A stretch of DNA of 64,000 nucleotides from Paeniroseomonas aquatica (lineage in GTDB: Bacteria; Pseudomonadota; Alphaproteobacteria; Acetobacterales; Acetobacteraceae): positions 78,153 to 142,152 of the forward strand of contig NZ_JAUFPN010000191.1 in NCBI RefSeq assembly GCF_030409335.1, written 5' to 3'. Within the stretch, counting starts at the first letter, position 1. Every line of letters starts with the position of its first letter. Position numbers and translations under genes: made by a program. Of this stretch, positions 36,557-45,294 are shown one piece after another. The notes beneath the pieces are model-generated. The model was given only the letters and a program-made list of their open reading frames with translations. It had not been told where the DNA came from and searched no databases.

Positions 36557-37866
36557 TGCAGCATTTCCCCGTCTTCCTCGACCTCCAGGGCCGGCCGGTG
36601 CTGGTGCTGGGCACGGGGGAGGTTGCGGAGCGCAAGGCGGCGGCGGTGCGGGAAGCAGGCGCCGCGGTGCGCTTCGCCGCCACCTTCACCCCGGAGCTGC
36701 TGGAGGGCTGCGCCCTGGCGATCGGGGCCGATGCGGCGGAGGCCGAGCTGCAGGCCCTGGCGGTGGCCTGCCGGGCCCGTGGCGTGCCGGTCAACGTGGT
36801 CGACCGCCCGGGTCTCTGCACCGCGCTGATGCCCGCCATCATCGACCGGGCCCCGGTGACCGTCGCCATCTCGACCGGCGGCGCCGCCCCGGTGCTGGCC
36901 CGGATGGTCCGGCAGAAGGTCGAGGCGGTGCTGCCGCCCGAGCTGGGCCGGATCGCGGCCCTGGCCGAGCGCTTCAAGTCGGCGGTGCGGCGGCGGCTGC
37001 CGGACCTCGCGGCGCGGCGGCGCTTCCTCGATGGGGTGCTGGGCGGCCAGCCGGCCGAGCTGGCCGCGGCGGGGCGCGAGGCGGAGGCCGACATGGCCTT
37101 CGCCGCCGCGCTGGACGCTGCCGACCTGGCCCTGCCGGGGATCGTGCACCTGGTCGGTGCCGGTCCGGGCGCGCCGGACCTGCTGACGCTCCGGGCGCTG
37201 CGGCTGCTGGGCGAGGCGGATGTCATCGTGCATGACCGGCTCGGCACCGAGGCGGTGCTGGAGATGGCCCGGCGCGACGCCGAGCGCATCTTCGTCGGCA
37301 AGGCCCGAGCCAACCACTGCGTGCCGCAGGCGGACATCAACACGCTGCTGGTGCGGCTGGCCCGGGAGGGCAAGCGGGTGGTGCGGCTGAAGGGCGGGGA
37401 CCCCTTGATCTTCGGCCGCGGCGGCGAGGAAGCCGAAGCCCTGGCCGCGGCCGGGATCGCCTGCGAGGTGGTGCCCGGGGTGACCGCGGCGCTGGCCTGC
37501 GCCGCCGGCGCCGGTATCCCGCTGACGCATCGGGATTGCGCCCGCGCCGTCACCTTCGTCACCGGCCACCGGCGCGACGGCGGCGTCGACGTGGCCGGGC
37601 TGGTCCGACCGGGCCAGACCCTGGCGATCTACATGGGGATCGCCACCCTGGGGCCGCTGCGCGAGGCGCTGGTGGCCGAGGGCCTGGACCCCGCCACCCC
37701 CGCCGCGGTGGTGGAGCGCGGCGGGACCGACCGGCAGCGCGTGCTGCGCGGCACACTGGAGAGCATCACCGCCGAGGCGCCGGCCTGGGTGACCGGCGGC
37801 CCGGCGCTGCTGCTGGTGGGCGAAGTGGTCGGCCGTAGTGCCCGGGGCTGGGCCGCGGCCGCCTAG
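36556..37866 (+). CDS. cysG: Siroheme synthase CysG
   Basis: A 436-residue fused enzyme making siroheme for NirA. Residues about 1-200 are precorrin-2 dehydrogenase/ferrochelatase (GTGEVAERKAAAVREAGA), and the C-terminal half is uroporphyrinogen III methyltransferase (LVGAGPGAPDLLTLRAL, RLKGGDPLIFGRGGEE, VVPGVTAALA). It ends the nitrate operon. Its stop codon and that of the convergent gene are read from the same palindromic CTAG. Confidence 0.96.
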   Translation: MQHFPVFLDLQGRPVLVLGTGEVAERKAAAVREAGAAVRFAATFTPELLEGCALAIGADAAEAELQALAVACRARGVPVNVVDRPGLCTALMPAIIDRAPVTVAISTGGAAPVLARMVRQKVEAVLPPELGRIAALAERFKSAVRRRLPDLAARRRFLDGVLGGQPAELAAAGREAEADMAFAAALDAADLALPGIVHLVGAGPGAPDLLTLRALRLLGEADVIVHDRLGTEAVLEMARRDAERIFVGKARANHCVPQADINTLLVRLAREGKRVVRLKGGDPLIFGRGGEEAEALAAAGIACEVVPGVTAALACAAGAGIPLTHRDCARAVTFVTGHRRDGGVDVAGLVRPGQTLAIYMGIATLGPLREALVAEGLDPATPAAVVERGGTDRQRVLRGTLESITAEAPAWVTGGPALLLVGEVVGRSARGWAAAA

Positions 37867-38618
37867 GCCGGGAGGACGCGTTCCAGCGGCAGGCCGCGGC
37901 AGTCCATCTCGTATTCCAGGTCGACCACCGGCGGGCGGCAATGCTGCCAGGTGACGCCGTGCCGGGCGGCGCCGCGGGCGACCAGCTCCTCGCCGAGGAA
38001 GGGGTGGATGTCGTGCACGGTATAGACCTGCACGGCGGTGGTCTTCGACCAGTCGGCGCCGAGCGCTTCCATGCGCCGCTCCATCTCGCCTAGCACGTAT
38101 TGCGCCTTGGTGCGGATGCCGGCCGGGGTCAGGTCGCGGAAGGCGATGGTATTCTCGGCATAGGTGCCCTTGCCCTCCACGCTCTCGCCGCTGCCGGCGA
38201 CGACGAAGCTGGGGGCGGCCTCGGCGTCGGGCACCGCATAGCTGAAGGCATGGAAGCTCGGCACCCCCGGCGGGGCGATCGCCGGGCAGACGTTGCTGCG
38301 GGCGACCGGGTTGCGGCCGTCGAACAGCACGCCCCAGTCCTCCAGCACCGCGGCATAGGCTTGGTTGAAGCTGCGGAAGCCGTCCTCGGTGAAGGGCGCG
38401 GGGGAACGCAGCTCGCAGGCGCAGAAGGCGGTCAGCGGCAGGCCGAGCGTGCCGAGAAGCGCGGCGATGCGGTTGAATCCCTCGTCCAGCGGCACCGGCT
38501 CGGCGAAGCGCGCACGTTCCAGGCGCCAGCCCGGCAGCGCGGCGACCCCGCCGGAGTACTGGAAGACGGCGGGAATGAAACGGTAGCCGGCCCCGGGCCG
38601 CTCGATCGTGCTGTACAT
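37863..38618 (-). CDS. RidA/YjgF-like protein, unknown substrate
   Basis: A 251-residue protein. The C-terminal half (RTKAQYVLGEMERRMEALGADWSKTTAVQVYTVHDI) follows the RidA pattern, and the N-terminal half may be a second, diverged copy. RidA proteins hydrolyse reactive imines or enamines; some related proteins serve in ring-cleavage pathways. It diverges across 62 bases from a ring-opening amidohydrolase gene, so a shared pathway is possible. Confidence 0.7.
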   Translation of the reverse strand: MYSTIERPGAGYRFIPAVFQYSGGVAALPGWRLERARFAEPVPLDEGFNRIAALLGTLGLPLTAFCACELRSPAPFTEDGFRSFNQAYAAVLEDWGVLFDGRNPVARSNVCPAIAPPGVPSFHAFSYAVPDAEAAPSFVVAGSGESVEGKGTYAENTIAFRDLTPAGIRTKAQYVLGEMERRMEALGADWSKTTAVQVYTVHDIHPFLGEELVARGAARHGVTWQHCRPPVVDLEYEMDCRGLPLERVLPA

Positions 38619-38680
38619 GCCAAGCCTCCTGCGTCGGGCTATGGTGCCACCGAAACCTGCCGCCGGGAGCCCCCACCGTC

Positions 38681-39796
38681 ATGCCGACCCCCCGACGCGC
38701 CGCGGTTCATCGCGTGCCGATGCGCCATCCCGGCGACACCGCCGCCATCGAGGCGCTGTTCGACAGCGGCGCCCTGGATCCGGCCGCCGTGGTGGCGATC
38801 CTCGGCAAGACCGAGGGCAACGGCTGCGTCAATGATTTCACCCGGGCTTATGCGGTGCAGGCGCTGTCGCACATGCTGGCGCGGCGGCTCGGCACCACCG
38901 CCGAGGCCATCAGGGCGGGCATCGCCCTGGTCATGTCCGGCGGCACCGAGGGCGGGCTTTCGCCGCATTTCCTGGTTCTGGCGGTGACCGCGGGCGAGGC
39001 CGCGAACCCTTCCGGGGCGCTGGCCATCGGCATTGCCTTCACGCCGGATTTCGCCCCCGAGGAGATCGGCCGCATGGCGCAGGTCGATGCCACCGCCGAT
39101 GCGGTCCGCCGGGCCATGGCCGAGGCCGGCATCAGCGATCCGGCCGGCGTGCACTACGTCCAGGTGAAATGCCCGCTGCTGACCAACGACAGCATGGCCC
39201 AGGCCCGGGCGCGCGGCGCCGCGGTGGCGACCGAGGACACCTATGCTTCGATGGGCCTCTCCCGCGGTGCATCTGCCCTGGGCGTGGCACTCGCGCTGGG
39301 CGAGGTGGCGCGGGTGGAGGCAGGGGGCATCGGCCGGGACTGGAGCAAGTTCTCGGGCCGGGCAAGCGCTTCGGCAGGGGTCGAGCTGGAGCGCAACGAG
39401 GTGATCGTGCTCGGGAATTCGATGGCCTGGGCGGGCGACCTGCGGATTGCCCATGCGGTGATGGACGATGCCATCGACCTGCCGGCGGTGCGGCGTGCGG
39501 TCGCGGCGGTGGGCATGCCTCTCGAGGAAGGCCAGGTGCCCGCCGCGATGGCGGATTGCCTTGTCGCGGTACTGGCGAAGGCGGAGCCCTCGTCCAGCGG
39601 CCGGATCCGCGGCCAGCGGCACATCATGTGGGACGACAGCGACATCAACGCGACGCGGCATGCCCGGGCGCTGGTCGGCGGCGTCATCGCCGGGGTGGTG
39701 GGACGGACGGATATCTTCGTCAGCGGCGGCGCCGAGCATCAGGGCCCGGATGGGGGCGGGCCGGTCGCGGTCATCGCGCGTCCGGCCCGCGTCTAG
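38681..39796 (+). CDS. Ring-opening amidohydrolase (cyanuric acid hydrolase/barbiturase family)
   Basis: A 371-residue enzyme of the AtzD/TrzD/barbiturase family, which opens cyanurate or barbiturate rings. The hallmark MSGGTEGGLSPH is near residue 90, and the internal repeats expected of three related domains show as LGKTEGNG, later serine-rich blocks, and SGGAEHQGPDGGGP at the C-terminus. The substrate cannot be decided from sequence alone. No atzE/atzF-like gene is adjacent. A second in-frame ATG at 38720 is possible. Confidence 0.87.
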   Translation: MPTPRRAAVHRVPMRHPGDTAAIEALFDSGALDPAAVVAILGKTEGNGCVNDFTRAYAVQALSHMLARRLGTTAEAIRAGIALVMSGGTEGGLSPHFLVLAVTAGEAANPSGALAIGIAFTPDFAPEEIGRMAQVDATADAVRRAMAEAGISDPAGVHYVQVKCPLLTNDSMAQARARGAAVATEDTYASMGLSRGASALGVALALGEVARVEAGGIGRDWSKFSGRASASAGVELERNEVIVLGNSMAWAGDLRIAHAVMDDAIDLPAVRRAVAAVGMPLEEGQVPAAMADCLVAVLAKAEPSSSGRIRGQRHIMWDDSDINATRHARALVGGVIAGVVGRTDIFVSGGAEHQGPDGGGPVAVIARPARV

Positions 39797-39800
39797 CCGC

Positions 39801-40805
39801 TTACCGCGACGGGGTCGGGTTGCGGTTCGGGTTCACCTCGTTCTCGGGATGCGCCCCGCTGACATTGGTGCCGGCAACCTCGTCGAGGCCGCGCGTCACC
39901 TTCGTGCCGGGCGGGTTGCCCGGGGTGCCGTCCGGTGCGGTCGAGCCGGCGGTCCGCTCGTTGCCCGGGCGGGCGCCGCTGACATTGGTCCCGGCCACGT
40001 CGTCGAGGCCACGCGTCGCCTTGGTGCCGGGCGGGTTACCGGGAGTGCCGTCCGGCGCGGTCGCGCTGGCGTTCCGCTCGTTCTCCGGATGGGCACCGCT
40101 GACATTGGTCCCGGCGACGTCATCGAAGCCGCGCGAAAGCATGGTGCCCTTGGGATTGCCCGGGGTGCCATCCGGCGTGTCGCCGAGGCCGCTGCCCATG
40201 CCGGAGCCGAGGCTGCCGGCCGCCGGCGTGGTGCCGAAGCCGGTCGCGGCCGCGGTGCCAGCGGTGCTGTCGTTGCGGGTCCAGCCGGCTTCGCCCCAGC
40301 TGCCAGTGTTCACGTCGTGGTCCTGCCCGTTGTGGCGCAGCATGATGGCCTCGGCCTCGGCCGCCCGGCTCTCGTCCACCCGGAGGGTGACGAGGTTGCC
40401 GCCGCGGCGGACGCCTTCGGCATAGACCTCGGCCTGCTCCTCGCCGATGCCCGCCTGGGTCAGGGCGCCCAGCAGGCCACCCGCCGCCGCGCCGACGCCG
40501 GCGCCGGTGATCGCCGCGACCAGCCAACCGGCCGCCACCAGCGGGCCGACGCCCGGGATTGCCAGGGCGCCGATGCCGGCCAGCAAGCCGGCGCCACCGC
40601 CGACCAGCGTCCCGAGCGTCGCGCCGGTGCCGCCGCCGGTCGCTGCGCCGGTCTCGCCGGTGGCCTCGGTCGTGGTGCCGTCCTCGGCGCCGCGGGCGAG
40701 CAGGCTGATGTCGTCGTGCTTGAAGCCGGCAGCCTCAAGGTCACGGACGGCCGCGGTCGCGTCCGTGTAGCTGTTGAAAAGCCGCGCGATGGTACGGTTC
40801 GCCAT
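39801..40805 (-). CDS. General-stress-type protein with glycine zipper and tandem-repeat tail
   Basis: A 334-residue protein. The N-terminus (MANRTIARLFNSYTDATAAVRDLEAAGF) fits the YflT/general stress fold; residues about 55-130 are a Gly/Ala-rich zipper likely to insert in membranes. The C-terminal third has about 2.8 copies of a 40-residue unit around DVAGTNVSGAHPENER and APDGTPGNP, predicted disordered. The tail is unusual for the family. Confidence 0.8.
   Translation of the reverse strand: MANRTIARLFNSYTDATAAVRDLEAAGFKHDDISLLARGAEDGTTTEATGETGAATGGGTGATLGTLVGGGAGLLAGIGALAIPGVGPLVAAGWLVAAITGAGVGAAAGGLLGALTQAGIGEEQAEVYAEGVRRGGNLVTLRVDESRAAEAEAIMLRHNGQDHDVNTGSWGEAGWTRNDSTAGTAAATGFGTTPAAGSLGSGMGSGLGDTPDGTPGNPKGTMLSRGFDDVAGTNVSGAHPENERNASATAPDGTPGNPPGTKATRGLDDVAGTNVSGARPGNERTAGSTAPDGTPGNPPGTKVTRGLDEVAGTNVSGAHPENEVNPNRNPTPSR
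39841..40179. repeat. 120-bp in-frame tandem repeat
   Basis: Two full units (39841-39960 and 39961-40080) and a partial third (40081-40179) align base for base in phase with the 40-residue protein repeat. Units differ at scattered, mostly third-codon, positions, so the expansion is not very recent and the peptide is conserved. Confidence 0.9.
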
Positions 40806-40831
40806 GGGTCAATTCTCCTTGTTTGTGCCGC

Positions 40832-41230
40832 TTAGCGGGTCGAGACGTTGCCCTGGTAGTCGAGCGAGACGGAGACCTGCTGGCCGTTGCGCTGCGCACG
40901 GCCGCGCCAGATGCCCTGGTCGTCTTTCTGCAGCCCATCGACGCCGGTGAAGCCCGCGGCCTCGATGCGGTTGCGGGCCTGGCCTTCGGTGAAGCTGTTG
41001 GCACCGGCGACGGGCGCATCGCTCGTGCGGGTGCCGCTGTCCATGGTGGCGGCGGGCGGCGCGGTGCCTTCGGTGCGGGGCGCGGCCGTGGTGGCGCCGG
41101 TGCGGGCGTCGGGCGCAGCCACGCCCGGACGCGGCGCGGTGCGATCGGGAGCCGCGGGCGCGACCTGCGCATAGGCCGGGACGGAGAGGATGGCACCCAG
41201 CATGGCCAGGCGGAGGATCTTGCTGTGCAT
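40832..41230 (-). CDS. Small secreted protein, possibly PepSY-like
   Basis: A 132-residue exported protein. A signal peptide ends at AYAQV, a Pro/Thr/Ala-rich linker follows, and the C-terminal 55 residues (FTEGQARNRIEAAGFTGVDGLQKDDQGIWRGRA) look like a small fold with an acidic helix and beta hairpins resembling PepSY-type modules. It is 26 bases upstream of the stress protein gene on the same strand. Confidence 0.75.
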   Translation of the reverse strand: MHSKILRLAMLGAILSVPAYAQVAPAAPDRTAPRPGVAAPDARTGATTAAPRTEGTAPPAATMDSGTRTSDAPVAGANSFTEGQARNRIEAAGFTGVDGLQKDDQGIWRGRAQRNGQQVSVSLDYQGNVSTR

Positions 41231-41326
41231 TCTTGATGGTTCCCGTGTGATTGTCTCAGCGTGTCCGGCACGCTATCGCCGACCCTAACGGCCAGCCGCC
41301 GGAAGCGTTCCCGCAGGCCGCCTTCC

Positions 41327-42196
41327 TCAGGGTTGGCCCACGAAGCTGTCACACTGCCGCGGATCGCCGGCCTCGAGCCCGCGGCGGAACCAGCGCACCC
41401 GCTGCACCGAGCTGCCATGGGTGAAGCTCTCGGGCACGACGGTGCCGCGCGCCTGACGTTGCAGCCGGTCGTCGCCGACGGCGGCCGCGGCGTTGATGCC
41501 TTCCTCGATGTCGCCCTGCTCGAGCACGGGACGCTGCTGCTGGGTCCGGTTGGCCCAGACCCCGGCGTAGCAATCCGCCTGCAACTCGACGCGCACCTGC
41601 AGCGCGTTGGACTCGCGCTCGCCCTCGCCGCGGCGCTCCGCCTCCACCCGGCGCAGGGTGCCGATCTGGTTCTGCACGTGATGGCCGATCTCGTGCGCGA
41701 TGACGTAGGCACGGGCGAAGTCGCCCGGCGCATTCAGCTTGCGCTCCATGTCGCGGAAGAAGTCGAGGTCGAGATACACCTTCTGGTCGCCGGGGCAGTA
41801 GAAGGGGCCGGTCGCGGTCTGGGCGAAGCCGCAGGCCGATTGCGTCCCGCCGCTGTAGAGCACCAGGTTGGGCGGCTGGTAGGTATTGCCGCCGCGGCGG
41901 AAGATGTCGGTCCAGACATCCTCGGTGGTGGCCAGCACCTGGGCGACGAAGCGGCGGCTGCCCTCCTGCGCCGGATCGGGCTGCCCGCCCTGCTGCTGCT
42001 GCGCGACCTGGCCGTTGGGCGCCTCGCCACCGCCGCCCGAGAGGATCACCGAAGGGTCCACGCCGAAGAACAGCGCGACCAGCACCAGCACCACGGTGCC
42101 GATGCCACCGCCGGCGATTCCGATCGGCAGGCCGCCGCCGCCGCTTCCGCGCCGGTCTTCCACATTGCCGCTTTCGCGCCCATCACCGAGCCGCAT
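41327..42196 (-). CDS. YpfJ-type neutral zinc metallopeptidase
   Basis: A 289-residue protein with a Gly-rich N-terminus, one membrane helix (about residues 28-45) and a large domain. The zinc motif HEIGHH and the downstream VELQADCYAGVWA sequence define the family. The physiological substrate is unknown. It is leftward, with 96 bases before the small secreted protein gene. Confidence 0.92.
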   Translation of the reverse strand: MRLGDGRESGNVEDRRGSGGGGLPIGIAGGGIGTVVLVLVALFFGVDPSVILSGGGGEAPNGQVAQQQQGGQPDPAQEGSRRFVAQVLATTEDVWTDIFRRGGNTYQPPNLVLYSGGTQSACGFAQTATGPFYCPGDQKVYLDLDFFRDMERKLNAPGDFARAYVIAHEIGHHVQNQIGTLRRVEAERRGEGERESNALQVRVELQADCYAGVWANRTQQQRPVLEQGDIEEGINAAAAVGDDRLQRQARGTVVPESFTHGSSVQRVRWFRRGLEAGDPRQCDSFVGQP

Positions 42197-42259
42197 GACC
42201 CCATCCTCCGCCTGCGGCGGGAGAACAGCGGGACCGGCGGATAGTTCCGGAAGCGGGCG

Positions 42260-43486
42260 TTATGCCGCCCGCACGACACCCGCGGCGCGCAGCCGCTCCA
42301 GCTCCGCCTCGCCCAGCAGCGGGGCGAGGACGGCGTGGTTGTGCTCGCCGAGCCGCGGCGCCGGACGAGCCAGGATGCCGGGCGTGCCGGACAGGCGCGG
42401 GACCATGCCATGCATCGGCAGCCAGCCGTCCGGCATCTCGTCGTCCGGCACCTCGACCACCGCCTCGCGCTCGATCACGTAGGGATCGTGCTCCAGCATC
42501 TCGGCATCCATGATCGGGCCGATGGTAACCCCGGCCGCGTCGAAATGCGCCAGCACCTCGGCCAGGCTCCGTTCGGCAATGTAGCCGGCGATGATCGCAT
42601 CGAGCTCCACCCCGTGCTGCACCCGGTCGACGTTGGTGCGGAAGCGCGGGTCGGTGATCAGCTCGGCGCGGTCGATGCTGCGCAGCAGCTTCTCAGTCAT
42701 GCCCTGGGTGCTGGCCGAGAGGCAGACCCAGCCGCCGTCCCGGGTCTGGTAGGCATTGCGCGGGACGGCATTGGTGCTCCGGCTGCCGGTGCGCGGCTTG
42801 AGCGTCTGGTTCAGCTTCCAGTTGGCGAGCTGCGGCTCCATCATGGTGAAGATCGGATCGAACAGCGTCAGGTCGATGACCTGCCCCTGCCCCGTCGCCT
42901 CGGCATGGCGGAGCGCGATCATCGCCGTGGCCGCGCCATAAAGGCCGGCATAACCGTCCGCCATGTACATCGGCGGCAGCACCGGCTCCCGGTCGGCGAA
43001 GCCGTTGACCGCGGCGAAGCCGGAGTAGCCCTCCACCAGCGTGCCGAAGCCCGGCTTGTGCCGGTAGGGCCCGGTCTGGCCCCAGCCGCTGACCCGGACG
43101 ATGACCAGCGCCGGGTTGATGGCATGCAGCACCTCGGGCGAGAGGCCCATGAGCTCGAGCACGCCGGGGCGGAAGCTCTCGACCAGCATGGCGGCATCGG
43201 CCACCAGCCGCTTGACGATCCCGATGGCGGCCGGGTCGCGCAGCGCCAGGCAGACCGAGAGCTTGTTGCGCGAGAGGGTCTTCCAGGTGGTGGAGATGCC
43301 CTTGATGCGCCAGGCACGCAGCGTGTCGCCCTCGGGCGGCTCCAGCTTGACGACCTCGGCGCCGTGGTCGGCGAGCACCTTGGTGAGCATGTTGCCGGCC
43401 ACGAGCCGGGAGAGATCGACCACCCGCAGCCCCTGCAGGGCGCCGGTGGCGGCGGGATCGAATTGATGGCGGTGCGGGTTCATCAT
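42260..43486 (-). CDS. CaiB/BaiF family III CoA-transferase
   Basis: A 408-residue enzyme that moves CoA between carboxylic acids. LQGLRVVDLSRLVAGNMLTKVLADHGAEVVKLE is the characteristic N-terminus, and the AYQTRDGGWVCLS region is conserved. Its ATG overlaps the upstream Bug stop (ATGA). It is last in the TauD-FAH-Bug-CoA transferase operon, so it probably activates an acid product or substrate. Confidence 0.92.
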   Translation of the reverse strand: MMNPHRHQFDPAATGALQGLRVVDLSRLVAGNMLTKVLADHGAEVVKLEPPEGDTLRAWRIKGISTTWKTLSRNKLSVCLALRDPAAIGIVKRLVADAAMLVESFRPGVLELMGLSPEVLHAINPALVIVRVSGWGQTGPYRHKPGFGTLVEGYSGFAAVNGFADREPVLPPMYMADGYAGLYGAATAMIALRHAEATGQGQVIDLTLFDPIFTMMEPQLANWKLNQTLKPRTGSRSTNAVPRNAYQTRDGGWVCLSASTQGMTEKLLRSIDRAELITDPRFRTNVDRVQHGVELDAIIAGYIAERSLAEVLAHFDAAGVTIGPIMDAEMLEHDPYVIEREAVVEVPDDEMPDGWLPMHGMVPRLSGTPGILARPAPRLGEHNHAVLAPLLGEAELERLRAAGVVRAA

Positions 43487-44445
43487 TCGGCGCGGATATT
43501 GGCCGCGGTTGCCACCTCGCGCCAGCGGAGGAGGTCGGCATGCAGCACCGTAGCGAATTCCTCCGGACCGCCCGGCGACGGCGTCGCCCCCTCGGCATCG
43601 TAGATGCGCCTGAGGCTCGGCTCGGCCAGCGCGGCGTTGGCGGCGGCATGGATGGCGGCGCGGACCTCCGGCGGCACGCCTTTCGGCGCCAGCAGCCCCC
43701 ACCAGATCGAGACCTCGTAGTCCAGCCCCTGCTCCTTCACCGTGGTCACCGCCGGCACCTCGGGCGGCAGCCCGCCGCCCGGCGCGGTCGCGGCGATGAC
43801 CCTCACCCGCCCCTCGCGGATGGCGGCATTGGCGCTGGCGACCGTCGTGATCATCAGCGGGATGGTGCCGGCGACGAGATCCGTCACCGCCGGCGCGGTG
43901 CCACGGTAGGGGATGTGGTTCATCGTCACCCCGGCGCGCAGGCAGAAATACTCGGAGATGAAGTGGTTGATCCCGCCGGCGCCGGAGGTGCCGTAGTCGA
44001 TGCTGCCCGGCCTCGCCTTCGCCCGCGCCACCAGCTCCGGCACGGTGCGGGGCGCAAAGCCCGGATTGGTCATGAGGAAGAAGGGCGCCCGCGCCAGCAG
44101 CGCCACCGCGTCGAAGCTGCCCTCGGCGTCCCAGGGTGTCTTCTGCAGCACCGCCGTGGTCGGGAAGGAGGAGGAGGTGACCATGAGCGTATAGCCATCC
44201 GCCGGCGCCTGGGCCACCTGCCCGGCGCCGATCGCGCCGCCGGCGCCGCCGCGGTTCTCCACCACGAAGGGCTGCCCCAGCCTTGCCTGCAGCCGCTCGG
44301 CCAGCGGCCGGGCGATGACGTCGTTGGACCCGCCCGGCGGGAACGGCACCACCACCCGCACCGGGCGGTTGGGCCACCCCGATTGTGCCCGGGCAATGGC
44401 CGGTGCCGCCAGGGCAGCGGCGAGGAGCGGGCGGCGGCCGATCAT
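43483..44445 (-). CDS. TctC/Bug family periplasmic binding protein
   Basis: A 320-residue extracytoplasmic binding protein with a signal peptide (cut near ARAQS), the PVRVVVPFPPGGSNDVIARPL N-lobe and HIPYRGTAPAVTDLVAG. It overlaps both neighbours by ATGA, so it is translationally locked to a hydrolase and a CoA-transferase. No membrane partners are nearby. Confidence 0.93.
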   Translation of the reverse strand: MIGRRPLLAAALAAPAIARAQSGWPNRPVRVVVPFPPGGSNDVIARPLAERLQARLGQPFVVENRGGAGGAIGAGQVAQAPADGYTLMVTSSSFPTTAVLQKTPWDAEGSFDAVALLARAPFFLMTNPGFAPRTVPELVARAKARPGSIDYGTSGAGGINHFISEYFCLRAGVTMNHIPYRGTAPAVTDLVAGTIPLMITTVASANAAIREGRVRVIAATAPGGGLPPEVPAVTTVKEQGLDYEVSIWWGLLAPKGVPPEVRAAIHAAANAALAEPSLRRIYDAEGATPSPGGPEEFATVLHADLLRWREVATAANIRAE

Positions 44446-45290
44446 GGCTCGGCGACCACCGGGTTGCGCAGGATGCCGATGCCGCTGATCTCGACCTCCA
44501 CCGTATCGCCGGGCACCAGCCAGGGCGGCGGCGTGCGGGCATGCGCCACGCCCTCCGGCGTGCCGGTGGCGATGACGTCGCCGGGCGCCAGCGGGGTGAA
44601 GGCCGAGATATACGCGATCAGCGCGGGGATGCCGAGGATCATGTCCCCGGTGCTGGTCCTCTGCCGCTCCTCGCCACTGACCCGCGTGGTCAGGGTCAGC
44701 GCCGCGGGGTCCGGGATCTCATCCGCGGTGACCAGCCAGGGGCCGAGCGGGCCGGTGCGCGGGAAGTTCTTGCCGGCGGTGACCGAGTGCTTCTGGTAGT
44801 CCCGCACGCTGCCGTCGTTGAAGCAGGTATAGGCGGCGACATGCTCCAGCGCGCGCTCGGCCGGGATATGCCGCCCGGCCTTGCCGATGACGACTGCCAG
44901 CTCGCCCTCGTAGTCGAAGTGGCCGGAATTGGCCGGCCGCCACATCGCGGCGCCATGGGCGATGATGGTATCGGCCAGCCGGGCGAAGATGCGCGGCTGC
45001 TCCGGCACCTGTCGCCCCGCCGCCTCCGCCACATGGGCGCGGTAGTTCAGCCCGACGCAGAGCACCTTGCGCAGCGGCGAGGGCACCGCCGGCAGCACGG
45101 TCACATCCGCCAGAGTGAAATCCGCGGCCGCCCTGGCATGGACCATCATCTCGCCGAGCGCGTCGGCGGCCAGCACGGCGGAGATATCGGGATAGCGGCC
45201 AAAGAGGCGGCTGCCGATGTCGACGACGCCGGCCTCGGTGACGAAGCCGTAGCTCGGTCCCGACAGGGTGGAGAAGCTGATGATCTTCAT
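44442..45290 (-). CDS. Fumarylacetoacetate hydrolase family protein
   Basis: A 282-residue FAH-fold enzyme. Conserved metal-site and core blocks are VGLNYRAHVAE, FDYEGELAVVIGK and the C-terminal TGTPEGVA. Members cleave C-C bonds of acylpyruvates or hydrate/decarboxylate ring-cleavage products. It is 4 bases from the upstream dioxygenase. Confidence 0.92.
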   Translation of the reverse strand: MKIISFSTLSGPSYGFVTEAGVVDIGSRLFGRYPDISAVLAADALGEMMVHARAAADFTLADVTVLPAVPSPLRKVLCVGLNYRAHVAEAAGRQVPEQPRIFARLADTIIAHGAAMWRPANSGHFDYEGELAVVIGKAGRHIPAERALEHVAAYTCFNDGSVRDYQKHSVTAGKNFPRTGPLGPWLVTADEIPDPAALTLTTRVSGEERQRTSTGDMILGIPALIAYISAFTPLAPGDVIATGTPEGVAHARTPPPWLVPGDTVEVEISGIGILRNPVVAEP

Positions 45291-45294
45291 GGGG

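Noticed and set aside
35515..38682. A 1055-codon minus-strand open frame
   Set aside because: It runs antisense to nasA and cysG, and through the RidA-like gene in the wrong frame. Its composition is low-complexity, while the other strand has clear families.
39841..40179. Regular repeats that might be a CRISPR array
   Set aside because: Units are 120 bp with no spacers, in frame inside a coding gene and divergent at third positions.
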